Assembly: GCA_030696285.1 (NCBI GenBank)
Contig: JAUYSQ010000122.1
Location: forward strand, 1 to 38,289
Length of the DNA: 38,289 bases
DNA from: Sulfuricurvum sp.
GTDB lineage: Bacteria; Campylobacterota; Campylobacteria; Campylobacterales; Sulfurimonadaceae
Direction of reading: 5' to 3'
Positions within the stretch are counted from its first letter, which is position 1; each line of letters opens with the position of its first letter. Below the pieces are notes generated by a model, which saw only the letters and a program-made list of their open reading frames with translations, was not told the DNA's origin and did not search any database. The translations under genes were made by a program, and so were the position numbers. Positions 1 to 8,148 of this stretch are shown piece by piece.

Positions 1-880
1 AGTAGGGTTTAATAAAGCCGATCGAACCAATGTTGTTGGTGGTACATTCGATACGGCCTATGAGGGAGACAAAGTTCAAACAGTAACGGTAACAGGAGGA
101 ACTTCTGCAGAGCCTACACTAGGTCTAATGGATGTTGCCGGCGTACGAGCACCCGTAGATGCCATGTCAAAACTTTTCACCCTCAGCCACAGTATCAGCA
201 TTAATAATCTCCTCATGTTTTTGAAAACGCAAGGGGATGTCTACGCGATTTCCAATCCAAAGATCATGACTCTCAACAATCAGCCGGCACTTATCACAGC
301 AGGTACAGAATTGTTTTATAAAACCTTAACCACTTCAACCTTAGCGGGTGGATCAACAGGGACACAATCTTCCACCGAAGTGATCAGCTCAGTATTTTCA
401 GGAGTTCTTCTCGATATTACCCCTGAGATTTCAAAAGACGGGATGATCACATTACGTATCAATCCCTCTGTTTCTGAAACAGCCAGTGCAATTTCAACGG
501 ACAATTCATTACGTACCATGCCGCCAGACTTAAGCCGCCGTCAAATATCATCCGTTGTGTCCGTACAAGATGGCAGTCGTATTGTTCTTGGTGGCTTGAT
601 CAATCGAAAATCGAGCAATAATGTTACCAAAGTCCCTTTTCTTGGAGATATTCCTGTCGTAGGCTATTTATTTAAACAAGAAGGGATCAGTGAAAAAGTA
701 GAGGAGCTCGTCATTATCATTGAACCGCATATTGTTAAAAAAGACGGTTCTAATATCGGTCTTTCAGATTTGGGATACAGTCGTTTAGCTCCGGCAATGC
801 AAAAAGATCAGCTTCAACAATCACAGCAAGTAAAAGCAGATCTCGAAAACGTCAAAGTGCTCAAAGAGGGCACTAAGTAA
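1..880 (+). CDS. mshL: MshL-type secretin, 3' part (5' end outside window)
   Basis: The reading frame is open from base 2 to the stop at 880, so the gene enters from outside the window; the ATG at 128 is internal. The visible 290 or so residues are the C-terminal secretin domain, which forms the gated outer-membrane channel. Recognisable parts are the stretch ISNPKIMTLNNQPA, the segment ending LLDITPEISKDGMITLRI, and the typical end VPFLGDIPVVGYLFK followed by ELVIIIEPHIV. Downstream genes match the order mshL-M-N-E-G of the Vibrio MSHA pilus operon, which favours MshL over PilQ or GspD. The last 40 residues are charged and Gln-rich. The assignment to the MSHA type rests on gene order; the secretin fold is clear from sequence. 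Confidence 0.88.
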   Translation, partial: VGFNKADRTNVVGGTFDTAYEGDKVQTVTVTGGTSAEPTLGLMDVAGVRAPVDAMSKLFTLSHSISINNLLMFLKTQGDVYAISNPKIMTLNNQPALITAGTELFYKTLTTSTLAGGSTGTQSSTEVISSVFSGVLLDITPEISKDGMITLRINPSVSETASAISTDNSLRTMPPDLSRRQISSVVSVQDGSRIVLGGLINRKSSNNVTKVPFLGDIPVVGYLFKQEGISEKVEELVIIIEPHIVKKDGSNIGLSDLGYSRLAPAMQKDQLQQSQQVKADLENVKVLKEGTK

Positions 881-883
881 CGA

Positions 884-1693
884 ATGGAGCATTCTCTTTT
901 TTCCAAGCCGCGTGATCTTTTTTTGGACATCGTTAATCCTCGGGACTATGTCCAAATTGACAGCGTGTCGCATATGTATCAAAATCTAAAAACATCGGTA
1001 CAAAAACCGCTAAAAATGATTTTGCTGTATGGAAAACCGGGAACAGGCAAAAGTATGTTGCTTCATAAGCTGCACCATGATCTCTCCAAGCACCAAAAAG
1101 TTTTTATGATCGATATTCCAATTATCGATGAAAGTGATTTTTTACGTGTATTAGCCCAAAAAATTTACAGTTATGTCAATCGGGAGGCGATTACTCTCAC
1201 CGATTTTCTTGAACTCGCATCAGCGGTCAATTATGCTCAGACCCCTATTGTTTTGCTCGATGAAGCACAGCTTTACAGTACCCTTCTAATGGAAAAAATT
1301 CGTCTTATTTCTGATGCACGTGCTCTTAAATTTGTTATCACACTGCACAAAACTCAAGATGAAGATATTATTGCCAAAGAGCATTTTCAAACACGTATTT
1401 GGGAAAGTATTGAGTTGAAAAATGCTTCCCCTGAAGAGCTCAAAGTCTATATCCAAAAAAAGCTCTTAAAAGCAAACTGTTTTGATGTTGCCAATATGTT
1501 CAATGATAAAAATATTCAGCTTATCAGCAAGTTAACCAGAGGAAACTATCGTGATGCCAACAAACTCATGTTTTCCCTGTTTAGCTTATACGCATGGTAT
1601 GAAGAAAAGTACCCCTCAAAAATCAAATACAATGCGCTTAAAACCAAATGGATAGAGATGGCAGCCATACACACAGGACTCATACGTGCTTGA
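884..1693 (+). CDS. mshM: MshM/ExeA-like AAA ATPase of the pilus operon
   Basis: This is a 269-residue P-loop ATPase. Walker A is GKPGTGKS at residues 50-57 and Walker B is IVLLDEAQ near residues 121-128, followed by a sensor-like strand FVITLHK. The family (ExeA/GspA/MshM) is thought to help place or assemble the secretin, but unlike ExeA this protein has no peptidoglycan-binding C-terminal domain and no membrane segment, so it is MshM-sized. It starts 3 nt after the secretin stop and its 3' end overlaps the next gene by 8 nt, so it is co-translated with the pilus genes. The ATPase call is firm; the exact partner is inferred from position. Confidence 0.8.
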   Translation: MEHSLFSKPRDLFLDIVNPRDYVQIDSVSHMYQNLKTSVQKPLKMILLYGKPGTGKSMLLHKLHHDLSKHQKVFMIDIPIIDESDFLRVLAQKIYSYVNREAITLTDFLELASAVNYAQTPIVLLDEAQLYSTLLMEKIRLISDARALKFVITLHKTQDEDIIAKEHFQTRIWESIELKNASPEELKVYIQKKLLKANCFDVANMFNDKNIQLISKLTRGNYRDANKLMFSLFSLYAWYEEKYPSKIKYNALKTKWIEMAAIHTGLIRA

Positions 1694-2438
1694 TATCCCT
1701 TCACTTGAGCAAAGATGGCTTAAATATAAAATCAAACGCTCTTTACCTTATCTGCTAACCGTCGTTGGAACTATTATTGTTGTGATTACTTTGAACTATT
1801 TTTTAAATCCTGACAAAGTGTCTATCCCTCTCACAATCAAAAAAGAAGTTAACCAAAGCAAAGAAGGATCAAAGACAAGCATTCATGATGAGGCAATGGT
1901 TCTGGAGCCTTCCATGCAGTTTATACAGTCCATCCCTGTCACTGCACCTGATATCACTACGCCTGAAGTTAATACTCCTGCCAAGCCCCTCCCGGTGACT
2001 CCAAAAAAAATATTACCCGTACAAAAAAATATTCCATCACCGTTGCCTATTATCAAAAATGTTCCCAATACCATCCCGACGCCTCCCATGCCAAAATTAA
2101 TTCAATCCAATCCCAACTCCATCAAGCGAGATTCCGCTACGTTTAACATCCATGAAATTGAAGATCGTTTTACAAACAATTCAAACCCTCATCTAGGACT
2201 TTATATTGCCCGTTATCATTACGATAACGGCAACTACAGTGAAGCCTACAATTATGCCCTGAAAACAAACGCGATCAACAACACTATCGAAGAAAGTTGG
2301 CTCATTTTTACCAAATCGTTAATTAAGCTCGGAAAAACAGATCAGGCCAAAAAAACGCTTCAACTTTATATTTCACAATCCGATTCAGAAGAAGCCAAAA
2401 ACTTACTAAACAGCCTTAATAAAGAGGGGACGAAATGA
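1686..2438 (+). CDS. mshN: MshN-like membrane-anchored TPR protein
   Basis: This 250-residue protein has a short cytoplasmic N-terminus, one transmembrane helix at about residues 20-41, a long Pro/Lys-rich spacer (about residues 75-145) and a C-terminal tetratricopeptide-like helical region from about residue 155 (NPHLGLYIARYHYDNGNYSEAYNYALKTN and following, pairs of helices with Ala/Tyr/Leu spacing). This is the layout of MshN, an inner-membrane, periplasm-facing scaffold of the MSHA system. The start overlaps the ATPase gene by 8 nt and the stop overlaps the next start (ATGA). Sequence similarity to MshN is not obvious by eye; the call combines layout and operon position. Confidence 0.6.
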   Translation: MLDIPSLEQRWLKYKIKRSLPYLLTVVGTIIVVITLNYFLNPDKVSIPLTIKKEVNQSKEGSKTSIHDEAMVLEPSMQFIQSIPVTAPDITTPEVNTPAKPLPVTPKKILPVQKNIPSPLPIIKNVPNTIPTPPMPKLIQSNPNSIKRDSATFNIHEIEDRFTNNSNPHLGLYIARYHYDNGNYSEAYNYALKTNAINNTIEESWLIFTKSLIKLGKTDQAKKTLQLYISQSDSEEAKNLLNSLNKEGTK

Positions 2439-2977
2439 AAAAAATAGCCCTAATTATACTGGGCCTCTGGGGACTATTACACGCTGATACTCCGACCAAA
2501 ATGATTCACCTCTATCAAGAAGGTGCTTTTTTGGAAGCTTGTACTATGGGAATGCGCCATTTCAAAGAATTGGAATCCAATGAAGCGTACCTCTCGCTTT
2601 ATGCTTTTTCGTGTCTAAAAGCGGATCAGATTGATCAGCTCAACACCCCCATTCTCCTCCTAAACCAAAGCACAGAAGCACGCACAAACGCTTCCTATTT
2701 TTCAATGCTTGTACTGCAAAAAAAGTTGCTTATGCAAGCTCTTTATGATAATTATTCACTCAAATCGCTCAAACTCCCTACGAGTTCGCATCTCCTCTCT
2801 AAAATTTTTACTCTCTACTCGAAAGATCCCCAATCTCAAAACAGTATCAAAGAGTACAGTGATCCTAGCAATCCACGAACGACCTACAAACTTTATACCA
2901 CCCAGTCCAACGGACGTAAAACGGTTGCGATTGACGAATACTATGATAAAATATTGTCCGTACACCATGTATATTAA
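2435..2977 (+). CDS. Unknown secreted protein in pilus operon
   Basis: This is a 180-residue protein with a clear Sec signal peptide (MKKIALIILGLWGLLHA, cleavage after HA near residue 17). The rest is helical and Leu-rich, with YQEGAFLEACTMGMRHF and YLSLYAFSCLKADQIDQL resembling degenerate TPR/Sel1-like pairs and two cysteines (in EACTM and FSCLK) that might form a periplasmic disulfide. The C-terminus is polar and ends in YYDKILSVHHVY. Its start overlaps mshN by 4 nt and it lies 14 nt before mshE, so it belongs to the operon. The Vibrio MSHA operon has no gene here that I know of, so this may be a Campylobacterota addition. No specific function can be assigned. Confidence 0.7.
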   Translation: MKKIALIILGLWGLLHADTPTKMIHLYQEGAFLEACTMGMRHFKELESNEAYLSLYAFSCLKADQIDQLNTPILLLNQSTEARTNASYFSMLVLQKKLLMQALYDNYSLKSLKLPTSSHLLSKIFTLYSKDPQSQNSIKEYSDPSNPRTTYKLYTTQSNGRKTVAIDEYYDKILSVHHVY

Positions 2978-2991
2978 GAAGGATCGATGAT

Positions 2992-4728
2992 ATGGATCGC
3001 ATTACGTATGATTTATTAGAAAAACGCCATATCACCCAGCAGCAAGTCGATCGCTTAACCTCGAGAGGCGTTCAGAATGACACCATTCTAGAAACCTTAA
3101 CCAGAGTGGGAGCGATTTCCGCTAATTTTATTAAGCGGTTTATTGTCGAGCAAATTCGGCTTGGGGCCTACGAACTCTCTATTATCAAAAATTACCATTT
3201 TTTAGATGAAGCTTCCATCTTACACCATCTCGCAGAAGTCTTGGAACTACCTTATATTGATTTGGATTCCATTGACATGGATTATCGGCTGACTGAGCGA
3301 ATTCCTACAGCACAGCTCAAACGCTACAATGCTCTCCCTATTTCACAAGACGATATGTATGTCACCATCGCTTTTTCTGATCCACTCAACCTTGAAGCTC
3401 AAGAGTCACTGCAGCGTCTTTTTCCACGTAAATCACTAAAAATAGCCATTGCCACTGAAAAGCAAATTCAAGCATATCTCTTTAAAATCGAGCTTAAAGA
3501 TAGTGTAAAAGAGTTGGTGAATAACATCCGTAATGAACTCCGTAATATTGGAACTATCGAAGAACAGCAAGAAGCTTCCTCCATTTTACAACTGATTGAT
3601 GTTATTCTCAAAGCGTGTATCAAAGGGCGCGCCAGTGATATTCACATCGAACCAACCGAAAAAAACTGTGTGGTTCGTGGACGCATTGACGGTAAATTAA
3701 CCGAGATATTTATCTTTGACCGTGATATTTACCCCCCTCTAGCATCGCGAATCAAGCTTCTAGCTAATCTTGATATTGCTGAACGTCGTAAGCCTCAAGA
3801 TGGCCGTTTTTCTGCCATAGTAATGGATGCTGAATTTGATTTTCGTCTCTCAACCCTCCCTATCATTTACGGAGAGTCAATCGTTATGCGTATTTTGGAT
3901 AAAACAAAAGCACTTGTAAAACTTGAAGATTCGGGAATGGATTCTGAGAGCTACCAAAAACTGATCAAATCACTTCAAACCCCATTTGGTATTATTCTCG
4001 TCACAGGACCTACAGGAAGCGGAAAAACAACGACCCTATATGGAGCGCTTAACGAACTGCGAAACGTCGAGGATAAGGTTATTACCGTCGAAGATCCCGT
4101 AGAATACCGAATGAACTTGATTCAACAAGTACAAGTCAATCCAAAAGTGGGACTCTCGTTTGCCGATGCGTTGCGCTCTATTCTCCGTCAGGACCCTGAT
4201 AAAATTATGATCGGGGAGATTCGTGACCATGAAACCCTAGAAATCGCTGTAAAAGCTGCGCTTACCGGTCACTTGGTTATCTCAACCCTCCACACCAATG
4301 ATGCCATTAGCGCCATTCCTCGTATGGTGGACATGGGAATCGAAGCCTATCTGATAAGCGGAGCACTTGTTGCCATTCAAGCACAGCGCTTGGTTCGTCG
4401 AATCTGCAAACATTGTAAAAAAGAGGTCGATATCCCCGCAATGCTCAAAGATGAGTACAAAGCTTTTATTCCTCCAGAAACCATCTTTTATGAAGGTCAT
4501 GGATGCAAAGAGTGCAATGGATCAGGCTATATGGGACGTGAAATGATCTGTGAAGTATTGCCAATTACAGAGGAGCTTTCCAGCTTAATTGCACGGGGCG
4601 GTTCTAAAGACGAAATATTCAAACAAGCCAAAGACGAAGGGTTTGTTGGGATGTTTGAAAACGGAATGGCCAAAGCAGTGCATGGAATCACAACCATAGA
4701 TGAAATTTTAAGGGTGGCAAAAGGATGA
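2992..4728 (+). CDS. mshE: MshE/GspE/PilB-type assembly ATPase
   Basis: This 578-residue hexameric ATPase powers pilus assembly at the inner membrane. The N-terminal part (residues 1-170) holds a MshEN/GspE N-terminal domain of the type that can bind c-di-GMP. The catalytic part shows Walker A GPTGSGKTTT (about 339-348), an Asp box, Walker B IMIGEIRD (about 403-410) and the His box LVISTLHTNDA. A zinc-binding tetracysteine follows: CKHC at 471-474 and CKEC at 505-508, as in GspE and PilB extension ATPases and absent from PilT retraction ATPases. The ATG is preceded by AGAAGGA. Its stop overlaps the mshG start (ATGA). Function is secure; MSHA subtype comes from gene order. Confidence 0.92.
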   Translation: MDRITYDLLEKRHITQQQVDRLTSRGVQNDTILETLTRVGAISANFIKRFIVEQIRLGAYELSIIKNYHFLDEASILHHLAEVLELPYIDLDSIDMDYRLTERIPTAQLKRYNALPISQDDMYVTIAFSDPLNLEAQESLQRLFPRKSLKIAIATEKQIQAYLFKIELKDSVKELVNNIRNELRNIGTIEEQQEASSILQLIDVILKACIKGRASDIHIEPTEKNCVVRGRIDGKLTEIFIFDRDIYPPLASRIKLLANLDIAERRKPQDGRFSAIVMDAEFDFRLSTLPIIYGESIVMRILDKTKALVKLEDSGMDSESYQKLIKSLQTPFGIILVTGPTGSGKTTTLYGALNELRNVEDKVITVEDPVEYRMNLIQQVQVNPKVGLSFADALRSILRQDPDKIMIGEIRDHETLEIAVKAALTGHLVISTLHTNDAISAIPRMVDMGIEAYLISGALVAIQAQRLVRRICKHCKKEVDIPAMLKDEYKAFIPPETIFYEGHGCKECNGSGYMGREMICEVLPITEELSSLIARGGSKDEIFKQAKDEGFVGMFENGMAKAVHGITTIDEILRVAKG

Positions 4729-5972
4729 AATATTTTATCGTAACCGTTCTCAGTAAAGGGAAAAAAAATGAGTATGGATTGTATGCTGAGCATAAAAAAG
4801 AGGCTCAATATCTTGCCAAAATAAAATTCTCAGGGATGATTTTAAAAGCCGTGGAAGCATCTCCGCCACTCGAAGATCAATTTCGAAGGTTGAAAGATAA
4901 TTTTTTATCCAACGTCCAAAAAAGAAAGCTCAAACAAGACTCACTCATTGCCGCCATACGACAGCTTGCGGTTATGGCAAATGCTGGAATTTCCATCCAT
5001 GATTCACTTCATGAAATTGCCAATGCCACTACCGATAAAACACTTCAATCGGTTCTGGGTACTATGGCCGAAGATATTAATGCCGGTCACAGTCTCTCCA
5101 AATCAGCCGCTAAATTTAGTTACGAACTAGGAACTTTAAGTCTTGCAATGATTGAATTGGGAGAAAAAACAGGAAATATGGCCGAAGCCCTTCATAAGCT
5201 CGCCGATATGCTCGAGGAAATTCGTCGTAATATGATCAAATTCAAAAAAGCGATGGCCTATCCTCGTAACGTTATGATTGCTATGGCGGTTGCCTTTACC
5301 ATTCTTATCTCGTATGTTGTTCCTCAATTCAAAACAATATTTGAACAACTTGATGCAGAACTCCCTCTACCGACTAAAATACTTCTGTTTTTAGAGCATC
5401 TCTTTAATACTTATGGATTGTATGTTTTGGCAAGCATAATCATCTTTTTCTTTACCTTCAAATATGCACTCAACCACAGCAAAGAATTCCGCTACAAATG
5501 GCATCAATTTTTACTCAAAGTGTATTTAATCAAAAACATTATCATGTTTGCAACCCTAAACCGATTTACCCTTGTTTTCTCAGAGCTGGTACGTGCAGGT
5601 ATACCGATTGCAGAAGCACTTGAAACATCGACCGCTATGATTGATAATCTTCCTTTGCAAGAACGTTTACTTGGGGTTCGCAGCACCGTTGAACGGGGTG
5701 GATCGCTGCACGCCGGCCTTAAAGAGACAAATTTATTTGAAAATATGATTATTCAAATGGTCTCTGCTGGAGAATCCAGTGGGCAACTTGATGCGATGAT
5801 GCAAAAAGTAACGGAATACTATAAAATGCGTTTTGATGCCATTATTGATGGTCTCTCCGAAGCGATTGAACCGATTATGCTCTTTCTGATTGCGGGTATG
5901 GTTATTTTATTGGCATTGGGTATTTTCTTGCCAATGTGGGAGATGGGGAATGCTGTTCAAGGACGGCGCTAA
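4725..5972 (+). CDS. mshG: MshG/GspF/PilC-type inner-membrane platform protein
   Basis: This 415-residue protein has two GspF domains. The first (about residues 70-195) begins with AAIRQLAVMANAGISIHDSL and ends in the helix MAVAFTILISYVVPQFKTIF; the second (about 280-400) begins FTLVFSELVRAGIPIAEALE and ends in a C-terminal membrane helix (PIMLFLIAGMVILLALGIFLPMW). A third membrane helix lies near residues 226-246. This three-helix, duplicated layout is diagnostic for the platform that couples the ATPase to the growing pilus. The start overlaps mshE by 4 nt. No pilin genes follow; the operon ends at the terminator at 5980-6004, so pilins must lie elsewhere. Confidence 0.92.
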   Translation: MKYFIVTVLSKGKKNEYGLYAEHKKEAQYLAKIKFSGMILKAVEASPPLEDQFRRLKDNFLSNVQKRKLKQDSLIAAIRQLAVMANAGISIHDSLHEIANATTDKTLQSVLGTMAEDINAGHSLSKSAAKFSYELGTLSLAMIELGEKTGNMAEALHKLADMLEEIRRNMIKFKKAMAYPRNVMIAMAVAFTILISYVVPQFKTIFEQLDAELPLPTKILLFLEHLFNTYGLYVLASIIIFFFTFKYALNHSKEFRYKWHQFLLKVYLIKNIIMFATLNRFTLVFSELVRAGIPIAEALETSTAMIDNLPLQERLLGVRSTVERGGSLHAGLKETNLFENMIIQMVSAGESSGQLDAMMQKVTEYYKMRFDAIIDGLSEAIEPIMLFLIAGMVILLALGIFLPMWEMGNAVQGRR

Positions 5973-5979
5973 AAAATAT

Positions 5980-6004
5980 AAAAGAGGCTTAATCTACCTC
6001 TTTT
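5980..6004. terminator. Bidirectional terminator between mshG and helicase
   Basis: An 8-bp perfect stem, AAAAGAGG (5980-5987) and CCTCTTTT (5997-6004), encloses a 9-nt loop and is flanked by A-runs on the left and T-runs on the right. It can therefore end transcripts from both convergent genes. The helicase stop codon lies inside the loop. Confidence 0.8.
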
Positions 6005-8061
6005 TTATTTACTAGAGCAGCATACGTTTCATCTTTTGGAATCAAACCCGTCTCAAATAAAAATTGAGATGGAACGAAATTTGTCTTTTTTATCTTGTCA
6101 TATTTTGCATAGCTCAAATACAATCGATCTTTAGCACGTGTTACAGCGACATAGAAAAGCCGACGTTCTTCTTCAATACTTCCACTTCGACTCATCAGTT
6201 TTCGATTGGGGAACCGCCCATCCATCAAATCTATCACATATACTTCTTTATATTCCAGTCCTTTAGAAGCATGGATACTCAAAAGATGGACACCTTCCCC
6301 TTGGGTCAGATCTTGCGATCCAAGTATCATCGCATTTAAGAATCGTTCATGCTCTTTATAAGGACGTGAAAGTTCAAAGAGTAAGGTGCATTTTCGGCGA
6401 ATTCTCTCTTGGGCTTCGCTCTTAGCTTTCTCATCAATACTGCCATTTTCCGTCATAGCACGACGACTGCTCAAATGCTCAACGACATGTCCGTAGAGTG
6501 CCGAAAGAGCAATCTTTTGAACGACCTCTTTAGGTGTTTTCAGATCACGCAACTGTCGGTATAAAAGAAAAAGGTCATGCAAGAACGTCGCCGAATCTTT
6601 AGTGAGCTTGGCATGTTTTAAAATAGGGTTTCCCATAAAATTTGGGTCAAGCCCTAATTTTGCAAACCGTCCTGCACTTCCCATCTCAGAAAAATCATCA
6701 AATAATCCTAATTGATGATTCAATCGCCGTTTTTCAAAAGGACTTGAAATCGAGGCATCAGGAGTATAAAGCCCGCGTAAAAATGATCCATGTCCCAATT
6801 TTTGAAGGGCGACAAACAACTCTTTAGCTACTGCGCTGCCTACCCCTTTGGCGTAATCGAACAGATGGATAAACGCCATCATATCCGATTCATTGACGAG
6901 CAACGTATACATATCCAGCAGTGCTTTGATCTCTTTGGAATCAAAAAAACTCGTCCCGCCTCGCCTGCGACACGCAATCCCCATCTCTCGGAGTGTTGCT
7001 TCTATTCCATCGGCAGAGGCGTTATTCCGAAAGATGACCGCAATCTCATCACGTTGGGTAGGTGACTCACCGATTAGCCTTGCGATACCATGATATTGAT
7101 CGAATAGCTCCTCATAGATCAGCAATGCCGGGGCTTGTGCTTCCCCTGTTCGGGTCACCTCCAACGCTTTAGGATAAATACGCTCATTGTATGCAATCAC
7201 CGTATTTGCAAGGGAAAGAATAGGAATGGTTGAGCGGTAATTTTTATTAAGTGTATAAACGCATGCATCGGGAAAGTTGGTGCTAAACGAACCGATAATC
7301 GAAATATCGGCACCATTGAATGCATAAATACTCTGATCATAATCCCCCACACAAAAAAGCGACGGCGGGCGCATCGCATTGATGAGGGTCCCTTGCAGTG
7401 CATTGGTGTCTTGATACTCATCGATCAATACCTCTTTGTACCCCAAATCGTTTTGAGATGCCAAATGGCGCATTTGAAGCAACAGGTCATTGAAATTGAC
7501 AAAACCATACTCTTTTTTCAGCGCCTCAAATTCATCAATAATATCAGCATAGATCATAGCGTACACAGCGTGTTCATCCTGTCGTGTCATGATCCACTCT
7601 TCAAAATTAACTTCTATTTCGGTATTTTGATAAAACGAATAGACATCATAGAGATAATTGGCTCCATACGCTGGTGTTGCATTATCCAGATGAGAAAAGG
7701 TTCGTTTTTCATAGACACTGCGAAAGAGGGTTTTCAGTTCACGCGGCTGCTTTAAAACAACTTTACCTTCTTTGCGCTTCAGCCATCGATAACTCACGGC
7801 GTGAAATGTCCCCGCATCGACTTTGGAAGCAATCTCTGCACCAAAAAAGGCGGCAACACGCTCTACCATCTCCTGAGCCGCTTTATTGGTAAACGTCAGT
7901 AATAAAATTTCTTCGGGTTTAACATTTTGCGAGAGGAGATACGCGATACGCCCGACAATGGTCGAGGTTTTTCCCGTACCGGCTGAAGCGATGATAAGAT
8001 TATGTCCATACGCTGCGGTTGCGGCGGTGTATTGCTGAGCATTAAGGCGTGAAAGTGGCAA
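5989..8061 (-). CDS. uvrD: UvrD/Rep/PcrA-family superfamily 1A DNA helicase
   Basis: This 690-residue protein is an ATP-driven 3'-5' DNA helicase. All SF1A motifs are present in order: motif I ASAGTGKTST, Ia TFTNKAAQEM, II IDEYQDTN, III VGDYDQSIYAFNGAD, IV LNKNYRS, V LSIHASKGLEYKEVYVIDL, VI RRLFYVAVTRAKDRLYLS. The length fits UvrD/Rep/PcrA (about 650-720) rather than the larger AddA/RecB nucleases, and no nuclease domain is seen. The start is TTG at 8061, preceded by AAGGAG four bases upstream; no better ATG exists nearby. Family members act in nucleotide excision and mismatch repair or in clearing replication blocks; UvrD and Rep cannot be told apart by eye. Rep-type helicases also serve rolling-circle filamentous phage replication. 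Confidence 0.88.
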   Translation of the reverse strand: MPLSRLNAQQYTAATAAYGHNLIIASAGTGKTSTIVGRIAYLLSQNVKPEEILLLTFTNKAAQEMVERVAAFFGAEIASKVDAGTFHAVSYRWLKRKEGKVVLKQPRELKTLFRSVYEKRTFSHLDNATPAYGANYLYDVYSFYQNTEIEVNFEEWIMTRQDEHAVYAMIYADIIDEFEALKKEYGFVNFNDLLLQMRHLASQNDLGYKEVLIDEYQDTNALQGTLINAMRPPSLFCVGDYDQSIYAFNGADISIIGSFSTNFPDACVYTLNKNYRSTIPILSLANTVIAYNERIYPKALEVTRTGEAQAPALLIYEELFDQYHGIARLIGESPTQRDEIAVIFRNNASADGIEATLREMGIACRRRGGTSFFDSKEIKALLDMYTLLVNESDMMAFIHLFDYAKGVGSAVAKELFVALQKLGHGSFLRGLYTPDASISSPFEKRRLNHQLGLFDDFSEMGSAGRFAKLGLDPNFMGNPILKHAKLTKDSATFLHDLFLLYRQLRDLKTPKEVVQKIALSALYGHVVEHLSSRRAMTENGSIDEKAKSEAQERIRRKCTLLFELSRPYKEHERFLNAMILGSQDLTQGEGVHLLSIHASKGLEYKEVYVIDLMDGRFPNRKLMSRSGSIEEERRLFYVAVTRAKDRLYLSYAKYDKIKKTNFVPSQFLFETGLIPKDETYAALVNKKEVD

Positions 8062-8112
8062 GAGTCTCCTTGGTGTTGGATGACATTATAATCAAGGAGG
8101 TTTGAATTTTGG

Positions 8113-8118
8113 TATAAT
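8113..8118 (+). promoter_or_regulatory. Putative -10 box of valS
   Basis: TATAAT lies 31 nt before the valS ATG with no convincing -35 hexamer at the usual spacing, the pattern usual for Campylobacterota housekeeping promoters. Confidence 0.6.
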
Positions 8119-8148
8119 TCGCGAATATTTTCTCCTCAAGGCTCATCC

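Noticed and set aside
7393-7755. 120-residue + strand frame inside the helicase gene
   Set aside because: It is antisense to conserved helicase motifs and has no family features or ribosome-binding site.
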